Positions 25,786-33,400 of a DNA stretch of 64,000 bases are shown piece after piece (position 1 is the stretch's first letter; each line of letters opens with the position of its first letter). The notes under the pieces are model-generated. The model did no database searches. It saw only the letters and a list, made by a program, of their open reading frames with translations, and had not been told where the DNA came from. Made by a program: the position numbers and the translations under genes. Origin of the DNA: Planctomycetota bacterium (GTDB taxonomy: Bacteria > Planctomycetota > GCA-002687715 > DRQF01); the NCBI GenBank assembly GCA_020639295.1, contig JACKGY010000007.1, positions 367,287-431,286 of the forward strand, in the 5' to 3' direction.

Positions 25786-27264
25786 TCAGGCGTTGGGCAC
25801 GTTGTCGCGACGCGAGGCACGCTCGCATTCGATGTCGCGCAGGCGCTCCAGCGTGATGTCGCCGGTCGGGTAGTCGCCGGTGAAACAGGCGTTGCAGAAG
25901 GTCTCGAGCTTCTCGTTGCCGGTACGCGCGGCCTCGTTCATGGCGTCGCGGTCGAGATAGACCAGGTGGTCGACGCCCAGGGTTTCGGCGATCTGGCCGA
26001 CGTCGCGGCCCTCGGCCACGAACTCGCGCTTGCTGGCCATGTCGATGCCGTAGGGACAGGGCGCGATCAGCGGCGGGCTGGTGACGCCGAAGTAGACCTT
26101 CCGGGCTCCCGCCGCGCGGGCCATCTCGACGATGCGCCGCGAGGTGTTGCCGCGCACGATCGAGTCGTCGACCAGGAGCACGTCCTTGCCCTCGAACTCC
26201 AGCTCGATCGGGTTCAGCTTGCGCCGGACCGAAGAGCTGCGGCTCTCCTGGTTCGGCATGATGAAGGTGCGACCGATGTAGCGGTTCTTCACCAGACCCT
26301 CGCGGTAGGGCAAGCCGAGCTCGTGAGCCATCGCCAGGGCCGCGTCACGCGAGGAGTCGGGGATGGGAATGACGACGTCCGGCATCGGCGCGCCCTCGTC
26401 GCGCCACTGCTTGGCCAGGGCGACGCCGAAACGCCGGCGGGTCTTGTAGACGGAGACCTCGTCGAGCAGGGAGTCGGGACGCGCGAAGTAGACCCATTCG
26501 AAGATGCAGGGGCGGTGCGGCTTGTCGGCGAGCTTCTTCTTGACCGGAACCCGATCGCGGCCGACGAAGACGGCCTCGCCCGGACCGATGTCGAGCGTGC
26601 GATGGTAACCGTTGACGTCGAGGACGACGCTCTCGGAGGCACAGGCGAAGAAGGAGCCGCGCTCGTCGCGGCGCTCGCCGAAGACGGCCGGCTTGATGCC
26701 GAAGGGATCGCGGAAGGCGACCATGCCCTGGTCGGCGATCGTGGCCACGACCGAGTAGGCGCCATGCACCTTGTCGTAGACGTTCTTCACCGCCGAGAAG
26801 ACGTCCTCGGCCGTGATCTGGCCGCTCTGCCGGAGTCGCCGCGACAGCTCGTCCTGGAACACCCAGAGGATGAGCTCGACGTCGCAGGTCGAGTTGAGAC
26901 GCGTTCCCTTGTTGTGGACGAAGTCGCTGAGCAGGTCGGCGACGTTGGTGACGTTGCCGTTGTGGGCCATCGCCACGCCGAGGGGATAGGTATGGTGGAA
27001 GGGCTGCGCATCCTCGGCGCTGTCGCCGCCCACGGTCGGGTAGCGGACGTGCCCGAGGCCGAGGTTGCCACGCAGGCGCAGCATGTCCTCGTCGCGGAAG
27101 ACCTCGATCACCAGCCCCTTGTCCTTGCGGACATGAAAGCAGTCGGTGAAGGTGGTGATGCCCGCCGCATCCTGGCCGCGATGCTGGACCGCGAGCAGGC
27201 CTTCGTAGATCTCGGGGGCCACGTCGGTCCCGTCAGGACCGAAGATGCCGATGAATCCGCACAT
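25786..27264 (-). CDS. purF: Amidophosphoribosyltransferase
   Basis: 492 residues. Catalyses the first committed step of purine synthesis, transferring glutamine amide nitrogen to PRPP. The N-terminal nucleophile is Cys2 (MCGFIGIFG), so unlike the Bacillus enzyme no propeptide is removed. The PRPP site DVLLVDDSIVRGNTSRR is at 361-377. Cys253, Cys403, Cys457 and Cys460 (CNACFTGDYP) occupy the positions of the 4Fe-4S ligands of Bacillus-type enzymes, so it is probably an oxygen-sensitive cluster protein. AAGGAG precedes the ATG. No other pur gene is adjacent. It converges with the kinase gene with 64 bases between. Confidence 0.96.
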   Translation of the reverse strand: MCGFIGIFGPDGTDVAPEIYEGLLAVQHRGQDAAGITTFTDCFHVRKDKGLVIEVFRDEDMLRLRGNLGLGHVRYPTVGGDSAEDAQPFHHTYPLGVAMAHNGNVTNVADLLSDFVHNKGTRLNSTCDVELILWVFQDELSRRLRQSGQITAEDVFSAVKNVYDKVHGAYSVVATIADQGMVAFRDPFGIKPAVFGERRDERGSFFACASESVVLDVNGYHRTLDIGPGEAVFVGRDRVPVKKKLADKPHRPCIFEWVYFARPDSLLDEVSVYKTRRRFGVALAKQWRDEGAPMPDVVIPIPDSSRDAALAMAHELGLPYREGLVKNRYIGRTFIMPNQESRSSSVRRKLNPIELEFEGKDVLLVDDSIVRGNTSRRIVEMARAAGARKVYFGVTSPPLIAPCPYGIDMASKREFVAEGRDVGQIAETLGVDHLVYLDRDAMNEAARTGNEKLETFCNACFTGDYPTGDITLERLRDIECERASRRDNVPNA

Positions 27265-27506
27265 TCTGCTGCCGCTCCTTGACCCGGAGCGGCTCGGAAC
27301 GGGGGGCAGTCCTGGCGCTCGGGATACGGGGTCAAGTTAGGCGCCCCCCCGGACATCGACAAGGCCGCCCCCTTCCGCCCCGGGGTCGGGCCCCACCCTT
27401 CGCCGCTCCCGCGGGCACGGACGGGGGGCGAGATTCCTCCGCGACTTCCGGGCCTCGTGGCCGCGGGGGATGCCGGCCGGACGCTGACGGCAGGACCGCG
27501 CCACGG

Positions 27507-27518
27507 TAGGCTCCGGCC
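27507..27518 (+). promoter_or_regulatory. -10-like TAGGCT six bases before the aminotransferase ATG
   Basis: TAGGCT (27507-27512), then CCGGCC and ATG; CTGACG at 27484-27489 is a possible -35 with a 17-base spacer. This predicts a leaderless mRNA. The rest of the gap back to purF (27265-27506) holds only GC-rich sequence and the purF leader. Confidence 0.42.
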
Positions 27519-28715
27519 ATGAACGAACATCGCCAGCACTGGCTCCTCGACGAGGGGACCATCTTTCTCAATCACGGCAGTTTCGGCGCCTGCCCCCGCG
27601 TGGTCCTCGAGGCCCAGGCCCGGCTGCGGGCGCAGCTCGAGCGGCAGCCACTGCGCTTCATGCTGCGCGAACTACCCGCCCTTCGCGAGCAGGCCCGTGC
27701 CCGGCTGGCGGCCCTCGTCGGCGGCGAGGTCGAGGGTCTGGTCTTCGTCCCCAATGCCACCACGGCCGTGAACGCGATCCTCCGCAGTCTCGATCTGCGC
27801 CCCGGCGACGAGCTGCTCAGTCATTCCCAGGCCTACAACGCCTGCAACAACGCGCTTCGGTTCGTCGCCGAGCGGAGCGGCGCCAAGGTCGTGACGGTCG
27901 ATCTGCCCTTCCCGCTCGACGACGACGTGGACCTGGTCGAGCGGCTCATGGCGGCCGTGACCGAGAGGACGCGCTTGGCCCTCGTCGACCACGTCACCAG
28001 CGCCACCGGCCTGGTGCTGCCGGTGGCCGGATTCTGCCGTGCCCTGCGCGAACGTGGCGTCCTCAGCCTGGTGGACGGGGCTCATGCCCCCGGCATGCTC
28101 CCCTACTCGGTCACCGAGATGGGCTGCGATTTCCACACCGGCAACGCCCACAAGTGGCTCTGCGCGCCGAAGGGAGCGGCCTACCTCTGGTGCCGCGCCG
28201 AGCACCGGAGCTGGCTCCGACCCGCCGTGATCAGCCATGGTGCCAATGCGCCGACGGACGGTACCAGCCGCTATCACCTCGAGTTCGACTGGACCGGTAC
28301 CCACGACCCGACTCCCTACCTGTCGATCCCGGCGGCGCTCGACTTCCTCGAGGGGCTGCTGCCCGGTGGTCTCCCGGAGATCCAGCGACGGAACCACGCG
28401 CTGGTGTTGGCGGGACGACGGCTACTGCTGGAGCGACTCGGTGGCTCGGCTCCGGCCCCGGAGTCGATGATCGGATCGATCGCGACCATTCCCTTGCCGC
28501 CGGATGGGAGCGACCTGGCCCGGGGGCCCTTCGGGACCAGCGCGCTGCAGGACCGCCTGCTCGGCGAGTTCGGCATCGAGCTGCCCCTGCTCGCCTTCCC
28601 GGCGCCGCCGGCGCGCCAGCTCCGGATCTCGGCGCAGATCTACAACGACATCGAGGACTACGAGGCGCTCGCCCGGGCGCTGACCCGGATCCTGCCTGCC
28701 GAGCACCATCCCTAA
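27519..28715 (+). CDS. Class V aminotransferase, isopenicillin-N-epimerase-like
   Basis: 398 residues, PLP fold type I. The opening FLNHGSFGACPRVVLEAQ, the PLP-contacting DGAHAPGM (Asp186) and HTGNAHKWLCAPKGAAYL with the Schiff-base Lys212 are typical of the CefD/isopenicillin-N-epimerase-like and cysteine-desulfurase-like branch. The true substrate is unknown; many such proteins act on cysteine or ergothioneine-type sulfur compounds, and a cysteine-synthase gene follows on the same strand 167 bases later. The sulfur link is inference. There is no ribosome-binding site before the ATG; a -10-like box is six bases upstream. Confidence 0.83.
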   Translation: MNEHRQHWLLDEGTIFLNHGSFGACPRVVLEAQARLRAQLERQPLRFMLRELPALREQARARLAALVGGEVEGLVFVPNATTAVNAILRSLDLRPGDELLSHSQAYNACNNALRFVAERSGAKVVTVDLPFPLDDDVDLVERLMAAVTERTRLALVDHVTSATGLVLPVAGFCRALRERGVLSLVDGAHAPGMLPYSVTEMGCDFHTGNAHKWLCAPKGAAYLWCRAEHRSWLRPAVISHGANAPTDGTSRYHLEFDWTGTHDPTPYLSIPAALDFLEGLLPGGLPEIQRRNHALVLAGRRLLLERLGGSAPAPESMIGSIATIPLPPDGSDLARGPFGTSALQDRLLGEFGIELPLLAFPAPPARQLRISAQIYNDIEDYEALARALTRILPAEHHP

Positions 28716-28813
28716 CCCCCACCCGCCCAGGGGTAGGTCGATGCCCTAGTCGACTCGGACCGGAATTTCCCCGACTTCCGACGCCCGGGCGCACGCATTC
28801 ACTCACGACCCGC

Positions 28814-28819
28814 TATGAT
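28814..28819 (+). promoter_or_regulatory. -10 element TATGAT upstream of cysteine synthase
   Basis: TATGAT 63 bases before the TTG start in otherwise GC-rich sequence, giving a leader of about 56 bases. Confidence 0.35.
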
Positions 28820-28882
28820 CAACCGACGCGGCAGCCCCAGGGGACCGGCGCCGCCACGACGTCGTCGAGGGGACGCCCGCAC

Positions 28883-29812
28883 TTGACCAACCGTCATGAC
28901 CGCCTGCACGAGATCGTCGGCCACACGCCGGTCGTGCGACTCGATCACCTCATCGAACCGGGGATGGCCACGATCTGGGCCAAACTGGAGTCGCAGAACC
29001 CGGCGGCTTCGGTGAAGGACCGCGCCGCGCGCCTGATGATCGAGGCCGCCGAAGAACGGGGCGAACTCCGCCGCGGCATGACCGTCGTCGAGGCGACCAG
29101 TGGGAACATGGGTATCGGACTGGCGATGATCGCGGCGTCGAAGGGCTACGCCTGCATCCTCGCGATGCCCGAGACCATGACCGTCGAACGTCGCCGACTG
29201 CTCCTCGCCTACGGCGCGCAGGTCGTCCTCACGCCGGGCAAGCTCGGCATGGGCGGCGCCATCAGCGAGGCCGCGACCATCGCCAAGCACCTGGGCAGCA
29301 AGGCCTGGCTCGCGCGCCAGTTCGACAACCCGGACAACCCTCGGGCCCACTACCTGACGACCGGCCCCGAGATCTACCAGCAGGTTCCCGAGGTCGACGT
29401 CTTCGTCGCCGCGGTCGGCACCGGTGGAACGATCAGCGGCGCGGGGCGCTACCTCAAGGAGCGCAAGCCGGAGATCGAGGTCGTGGCGGTCGAGCCCAGC
29501 GAGAGCCCCGTCCTTTCGGGCGGCAGGCCCGCTCCCCATGAGATCCAGGGCATCGGCGTCGGCTTCGTCCCGGCGACCCTCGATCGGAACAGCTACGACC
29601 GGGTCGGCACGGCCAGCTACCACGAGGCCCTGATCATGGCCCGTCGACTGGGCCGCAAGGAGGGCATCCTCTCCGGCATCTCCACCGGAGCCATCCTCCA
29701 CGTCGCCATCCAGGAGGCCCGCGAGCTCGGACCGGAGGGCAATCTGGTCTTCATCGTCTGCGACTACGGCGAGCGCTATGCCAGCCACGAGCTCTGGAGC
29801 GCGACGCCCTGA
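28883..29812 (+). CDS. cysK: Cysteine synthase family enzyme (O-acetylserine sulfhydrylase)
   Basis: 309 residues, PLP fold type II. Schiff-base Lys45 in ASVKDRAA, substrate loop TSGNMGIG (72-79), phosphate loop GTGGTISGAGRYLKE and ISTGAILH match CysK/CysM, which make cysteine from O-acetylserine and sulfide. I chose the TTG at 28883, giving MTNRHDRLHEIVGHTPVVRL, because no in-frame ATG lies near the conserved start and GAGGGG precedes it. The last residues are CDYGERYASHELW. It converges with a paralogue three bases away. Distinction from cystathionine beta-synthase cannot be made firmly by eye. Confidence 0.88.
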   Translation: MTNRHDRLHEIVGHTPVVRLDHLIEPGMATIWAKLESQNPAASVKDRAARLMIEAAEERGELRRGMTVVEATSGNMGIGLAMIAASKGYACILAMPETMTVERRRLLLAYGAQVVLTPGKLGMGGAISEAATIAKHLGSKAWLARQFDNPDNPRAHYLTTGPEIYQQVPEVDVFVAAVGTGGTISGAGRYLKERKPEIEVVAVEPSESPVLSGGRPAPHEIQGIGVGFVPATLDRNSYDRVGTASYHEALIMARRLGRKEGILSGISTGAILHVAIQEARELGPEGNLVFIVCDYGERYASHELWSATP

Positions 29813-29815
29813 GGC

Positions 29816-30826
29816 TCAGGCATGGGGCAGGCACTCGAATCCGAGCAGCTCGACCCGCGGCCCCAGGTAGTGCTCGAGGACCGGCTCCTTCCGCCAGAGA
29901 TCGGTGCTCAGGTACTTCTTGTTGCTGTCCGGAAACACCGTGACCGTCGCGACCGGCTCGCTCGTGGCCGTGGCCCTCTTCAACGCCGCGATCAGGTTGC
30001 AGCCCGACGAGATGCCGAGGCCGAGACCGAGTTCGCGCGCCAGGCGCTGGGCCATGAGGATCGCATCGCCGTCCCAGACGTCGATGATCTCGTCGAGCTG
30101 GTCGAGCTGGACGATCGAGGGGATGAACTCGTCGCTGATCCCCTGGATCCGGTGGCTGCCGTGGCGCTCGCCCGTGCGCAGGGTCGGCGAGTTCGCCGGC
30201 TCGACCGGATGCACCGTCGTCGTCGGCGCCGCTCGGCGCAGGTAGCGTCCCACGCCCATGACCGTTCCGCCGGTGCCGACCCCGGCCACGAAGGCGGCCG
30301 GCTCGACGCCGAAGCCCCGCATCTGGGCGAGGATCTCCGGTCCGGTCCCCTCCTCGTGCGCCGCCACGTTGTCGGGATTGTCGAACTGCCGGGGCAGGAA
30401 GGCGCCGGAACGGGCGGCGTCCTCGTTGGCGCGCGCGATCGCGCCGAGGAAGCCACCTTCCGCCCTCGAGATCGGCACGACCTCGGCGCCGAAGCCCTCG
30501 ATCAGCATCACCCGCTCCCGGCTCAGCCAGTCGGGCATGTAGATCCGCACCGGATGCCCGAGGGCCCGGCCGATCGCCGCGAAGGAGATGCCCGTGTTGC
30601 CGCTCGTCGCCTCGTAGATCGGCACGCCCTGGTCGAGCTGACCGGCATCCATGGCCGCCTTGATCACGTGCAGGGCCATCCGGTCCTTGATGCTGCCGGT
30701 CAGATTCAGGGTCTCGAGCTTGGCATAGACCGTGACCGGTCGACCGTCCACGCGGCAGTCGAGCCTCAGGAGGGGTGTGCGACCGACCAGGTGCCCCAGG
30801 TTGTGAACGAGCTGCTGCTGACTCAT
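29816..30826 (-). CDS. Second cysteine-synthase/cystathionine-beta-synthase-type enzyme
   Basis: 336 residues, PLP fold type II. Lys47 in TGSIKDRMA is the PLP lysine, TSGNTG (74-79) the substrate loop, GVGTGGTVMGVGRYL the phosphate loop and SSGCNLIAAL the late serine motif. The end VFPDSNKKYLSTDL followed by about 25 extra residues differs from the neighbour and resembles a CysK-like group in which a late Lys-Lys segment is conserved. There is no CBS or regulatory domain. A GGAGG ribosome site is before the ATG at 30826. Substrates may be O-acetylserine or homocysteine; unresolved. Confidence 0.82.
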   Translation of the reverse strand: MSQQQLVHNLGHLVGRTPLLRLDCRVDGRPVTVYAKLETLNLTGSIKDRMALHVIKAAMDAGQLDQGVPIYEATSGNTGISFAAIGRALGHPVRIYMPDWLSRERVMLIEGFGAEVVPISRAEGGFLGAIARANEDAARSGAFLPRQFDNPDNVAAHEEGTGPEILAQMRGFGVEPAAFVAGVGTGGTVMGVGRYLRRAAPTTTVHPVEPANSPTLRTGERHGSHRIQGISDEFIPSIVQLDQLDEIIDVWDGDAILMAQRLARELGLGLGISSGCNLIAALKRATATSEPVATVTVFPDSNKKYLSTDLWRKEPVLEHYLGPRVELLGFECLPHA

Positions 30827-31031
30827 GTTGGCCTCCGAAGCGCGTCGTCCGCCCAACGCAAGTCCCGGGCCATCGATCGAACCGCCGTTCAGACGAGGCG
30901 ATGGCCGGAGCGGGGCCCCTGGTGCGGCAGCGCGAGACCGACCACGCGACGACGACGGCGACATGCCCCAGAGGGCCGGCGCGACCACGGGGAAAATCCC
31001 ACAGGATCAGGGCCGGGTGATCACGACGATC

Positions 31032-32054
31032 TCAGTTCGCCTGGCGACGTCGCCGCGGGGCGGGCTCCTCCTCGTCGTTGGCCGGCAGCCGAGGAGCGGT
31101 CACGACGCTCAACTTCGGCAGACGCTTGCGGAGGACCGCCACCGCATCCTCGCTGACCGCGGTCCGCCACAGATAGACGGATTCGAGCCGGGGCAGTTCC
31201 ACCAGCAAAGGCAGGCCGGCATCGCTCACCTTGGTCCCGAAGAGGTTGAGGTAGCGCAGTTCCTTCGCCCCGGCCAGCTTCGCGAGGCCGGCATCGCCGA
31301 CCGCCGTTTCGCGCAGATCGAGCCGCGCGAGCCGCTCCATTCCGGCGATCAGGGCCAGGGCCTTGTCGGTGACCCGACTGCGGCCGAGCCGAAGCTCGAC
31401 GATCCGGTCGCCCAGGGTCGCGAGTCGCTTGACGGCGGCGTCGTCCACCTCGGCCTCGTGGGCACTGAAGGCCACCCGGTAGAGACCGCTGCCCTGGGCC
31501 ACCGCCTCGATCAGCGCGATCCCGCCCGCGGCCGCGGCGAGGCGATCCGCTGGCAAGGGCTCGAGCCCGCGTCCGAGTTCCTCGTAGAGGCGACTGCGCG
31601 ACGAGGTCACCGGGGCCGGCGCGGCCGCGGGAACCGGTGATTGACCCGCCCCCGGTTTGTTGCCCTCCCAGGCGCCGAAGTCGGCCCCCTCCTCGATCCA
31701 GCGCCGGATCAACGCCTGCTCGTCGGCCTTGAGCGGGCCGCCCTCCGGTGGCATCAGGTCCGGGTCGCCCTTGGGGAGCGCGATCAGCTCGTAGAGGAGG
31801 CTGCTCGCGGGCTTGCCGGCGGTCAGCACGGCCTCGCCGTGGCGCTCGAGCATGTAGCTCTTGCCGTCCAGCCGCAGGTTGCCCTTCGGCCGCTTCGAGG
31901 GTCCCTTGAGATCGGTGGCCGGGTTGCCGTGGCACTCGTAGCAGGAGCGGCTCAGGATCGGCTGGACGTCACGGGCGAAGTCGACCTTCTCCTGGGCCAC
32001 GAGCGGCGCGGCGACCAGGAGGAGAAAGGCGGCGAAGGGATGGACGGGTCTCAT
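31032..32054 (-). CDS. Planctomycete cytochrome c (PSCyt1) with leucine-rich repeats
   Basis: 340 residues. A signal peptide ends at AAPLVAQ (about 21). FARDVQPILSRSCYECHG with one haem site CYECH (38-42) is the planctomycete PSCyt1 domain; MPPEGGPLKADEQALIRRWI is its conserved end. After a proline/alanine linker comes a leucine-rich-repeat part from about 190 (LARLDLRETAVGDAGLAKLA, LRYLNLFGTKVSDAGLPLL, LESVYLWRTAVSEDAV). It is the last gene of the three-gene operon; GAGGAGGAA lies before the ATG at 32054. Its role is unknown; such proteins are exported and may bind surface partners. Confidence 0.88.
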   Translation of the reverse strand: MRPVHPFAAFLLLVAAPLVAQEKVDFARDVQPILSRSCYECHGNPATDLKGPSKRPKGNLRLDGKSYMLERHGEAVLTAGKPASSLLYELIALPKGDPDLMPPEGGPLKADEQALIRRWIEEGADFGAWEGNKPGAGQSPVPAAAPAPVTSSRSRLYEELGRGLEPLPADRLAAAAGGIALIEAVAQGSGLYRVAFSAHEAEVDDAAVKRLATLGDRIVELRLGRSRVTDKALALIAGMERLARLDLRETAVGDAGLAKLAGAKELRYLNLFGTKVSDAGLPLLVELPRLESVYLWRTAVSEDAVAVLRKRLPKLSVVTAPRLPANDEEEPAPRRRRQAN

Positions 32055-32067
32055 CGGGGCTTCCTCC

Positions 32068-33390
32068 TCAGGCGAACAGGCCACTGACCGGCTGGCCCTT
32101 GTCGGCGACCGTGAAGGGACGCCCCGAGGCCGAATGGATCACCTCGTCGAGCGGCAGGCCGAGGGCCTGGGCGATCGTCGCGTTGAAGTCCGGCACGGTC
32201 ACGCGGTTCTCCACCACGTCGATGCCGCGCTCGCAGGTCCGGCCCCAGCGGACGCCACCCTTGACGCCGCCGCCGGCGAGGAGGCAGCTGAAGGCCTTGG
32301 GGTGATGGTCGCGACCGTTCCGTTCGCTCTTGATCTCCGGGCTACGGCCGAACTCCGTGGCCAGGACGACGAGGGTGTCTTCGAGCAGGCCACGGGCCTC
32401 GAGGTCGGCGAGCAGGGCGGCGAGACCACGGTCGAGGACCGGGCAGAGATCCTCCATCCGATCGAAGTTCTCGTCGTGGGTGTCCCAGCCGCCCATCACC
32501 ACCTCGACGAAGCGCACGTCGTGTTCGACCAGGCGCCGCGCCAGCAGGCAGCCCTGGCCGAACTGGTTGCGGCCGTAGGCGTCGCGCAGGTCCTCGTCCT
32601 CGGCTCCCAGGTCGAAGGCGGCGAGGTCGCGCGAGGCCATGAGCTTCACCGCCTGGGCATACATCTCGTCGTAGTCGCGAACCCTCGTGACGTCGTATTT
32701 CTCGCGGAAGGCGGCGTTCATCCGGGCGAGACGCGCCAGGCGGCGCTGGTAGGCGGCGTCGGAAACGCTCTCGGGTCGGTGGGCATGCGCGAGCCCCTGC
32801 TCCGGATCGCCGATGGGCAGCGGCGCGTATTCGGAGGGGAAGAAACCGGCCGAGGCCGTGTGCAGCTCGGGGTTGATCGCCACGTGGGCCGGCAGGTTGG
32901 GATTGAGACGACCGCCGAGCTTCTGCAACCAGGCCCCGAGACTCGGATGGGCGATGGTGCCGCGCAGGTCGTAGCCGGTGTGCAGCTTGTAGCGTCCCTG
33001 CAGATGCGCGCCCTGGCTCGAAAACATGCCGTTGATCACCGCGACCCGATCCATGAGGCCGGCGAGGTTCTCGAACTGCGAGGAGATGAAGAGGTCGTCG
33101 ACCGCCGTCTTCAGCGGCAGGGTCGGGCCCTGGGTCTCGGCACCGGGCTTGAGATCGAAGGTGTCGAGGTGCGACATGCCTCCGCTCATGTAGAGGTAGA
33201 TGACGCTGCGCGCGGTGGCGGTCGGCGCCGGGGATCGGGCGCCGAAGGCGGCGAGATCCCGCGCGGCGGCGAGGGCCGGGCTGGCGATCAGGGGATAGCT
33301 GGCCAGTCCCAGGCAGGAGGCCGCCAGTCCGCGCAGGAAGCTGCGTCGGCTCTCGGGGTCGCTCGAACGAGCGAGGTCGCGGAAGCTCAT
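32068..33390 (-). CDS. DUF1501 protein with twin-arginine signal
   Basis: 440 residues. A Tat-type signal (RRSFLRGLAA, Arg15-Arg16) indicates export in folded form. IYLYMSGGMSHLDTFDLKPG, GGWDTHDEN, VVLATEFGRSPEIK and GRDHHPKAFSCLLAGGGVKGG are hallmarks of DUF1501, a group with sulfatase/phosphatase-like fold and conserved His/Asp residues that could hold metal. DUF1501 genes almost always pair with DUF1549/DUF1553 genes, as here (ten-base gap). The function is unproven; these operons are often linked to polysaccharide breakdown. Confidence 0.92.
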   Translation of the reverse strand: MSFRDLARSSDPESRRSFLRGLAASCLGLASYPLIASPALAAARDLAAFGARSPAPTATARSVIYLYMSGGMSHLDTFDLKPGAETQGPTLPLKTAVDDLFISSQFENLAGLMDRVAVINGMFSSQGAHLQGRYKLHTGYDLRGTIAHPSLGAWLQKLGGRLNPNLPAHVAINPELHTASAGFFPSEYAPLPIGDPEQGLAHAHRPESVSDAAYQRRLARLARMNAAFREKYDVTRVRDYDEMYAQAVKLMASRDLAAFDLGAEDEDLRDAYGRNQFGQGCLLARRLVEHDVRFVEVVMGGWDTHDENFDRMEDLCPVLDRGLAALLADLEARGLLEDTLVVLATEFGRSPEIKSERNGRDHHPKAFSCLLAGGGVKGGVRWGRTCERGIDVVENRVTVPDFNATIAQALGLPLDEVIHSASGRPFTVADKGQPVSGLFA

Positions 33391-33400
33391 CTCGATTCTC

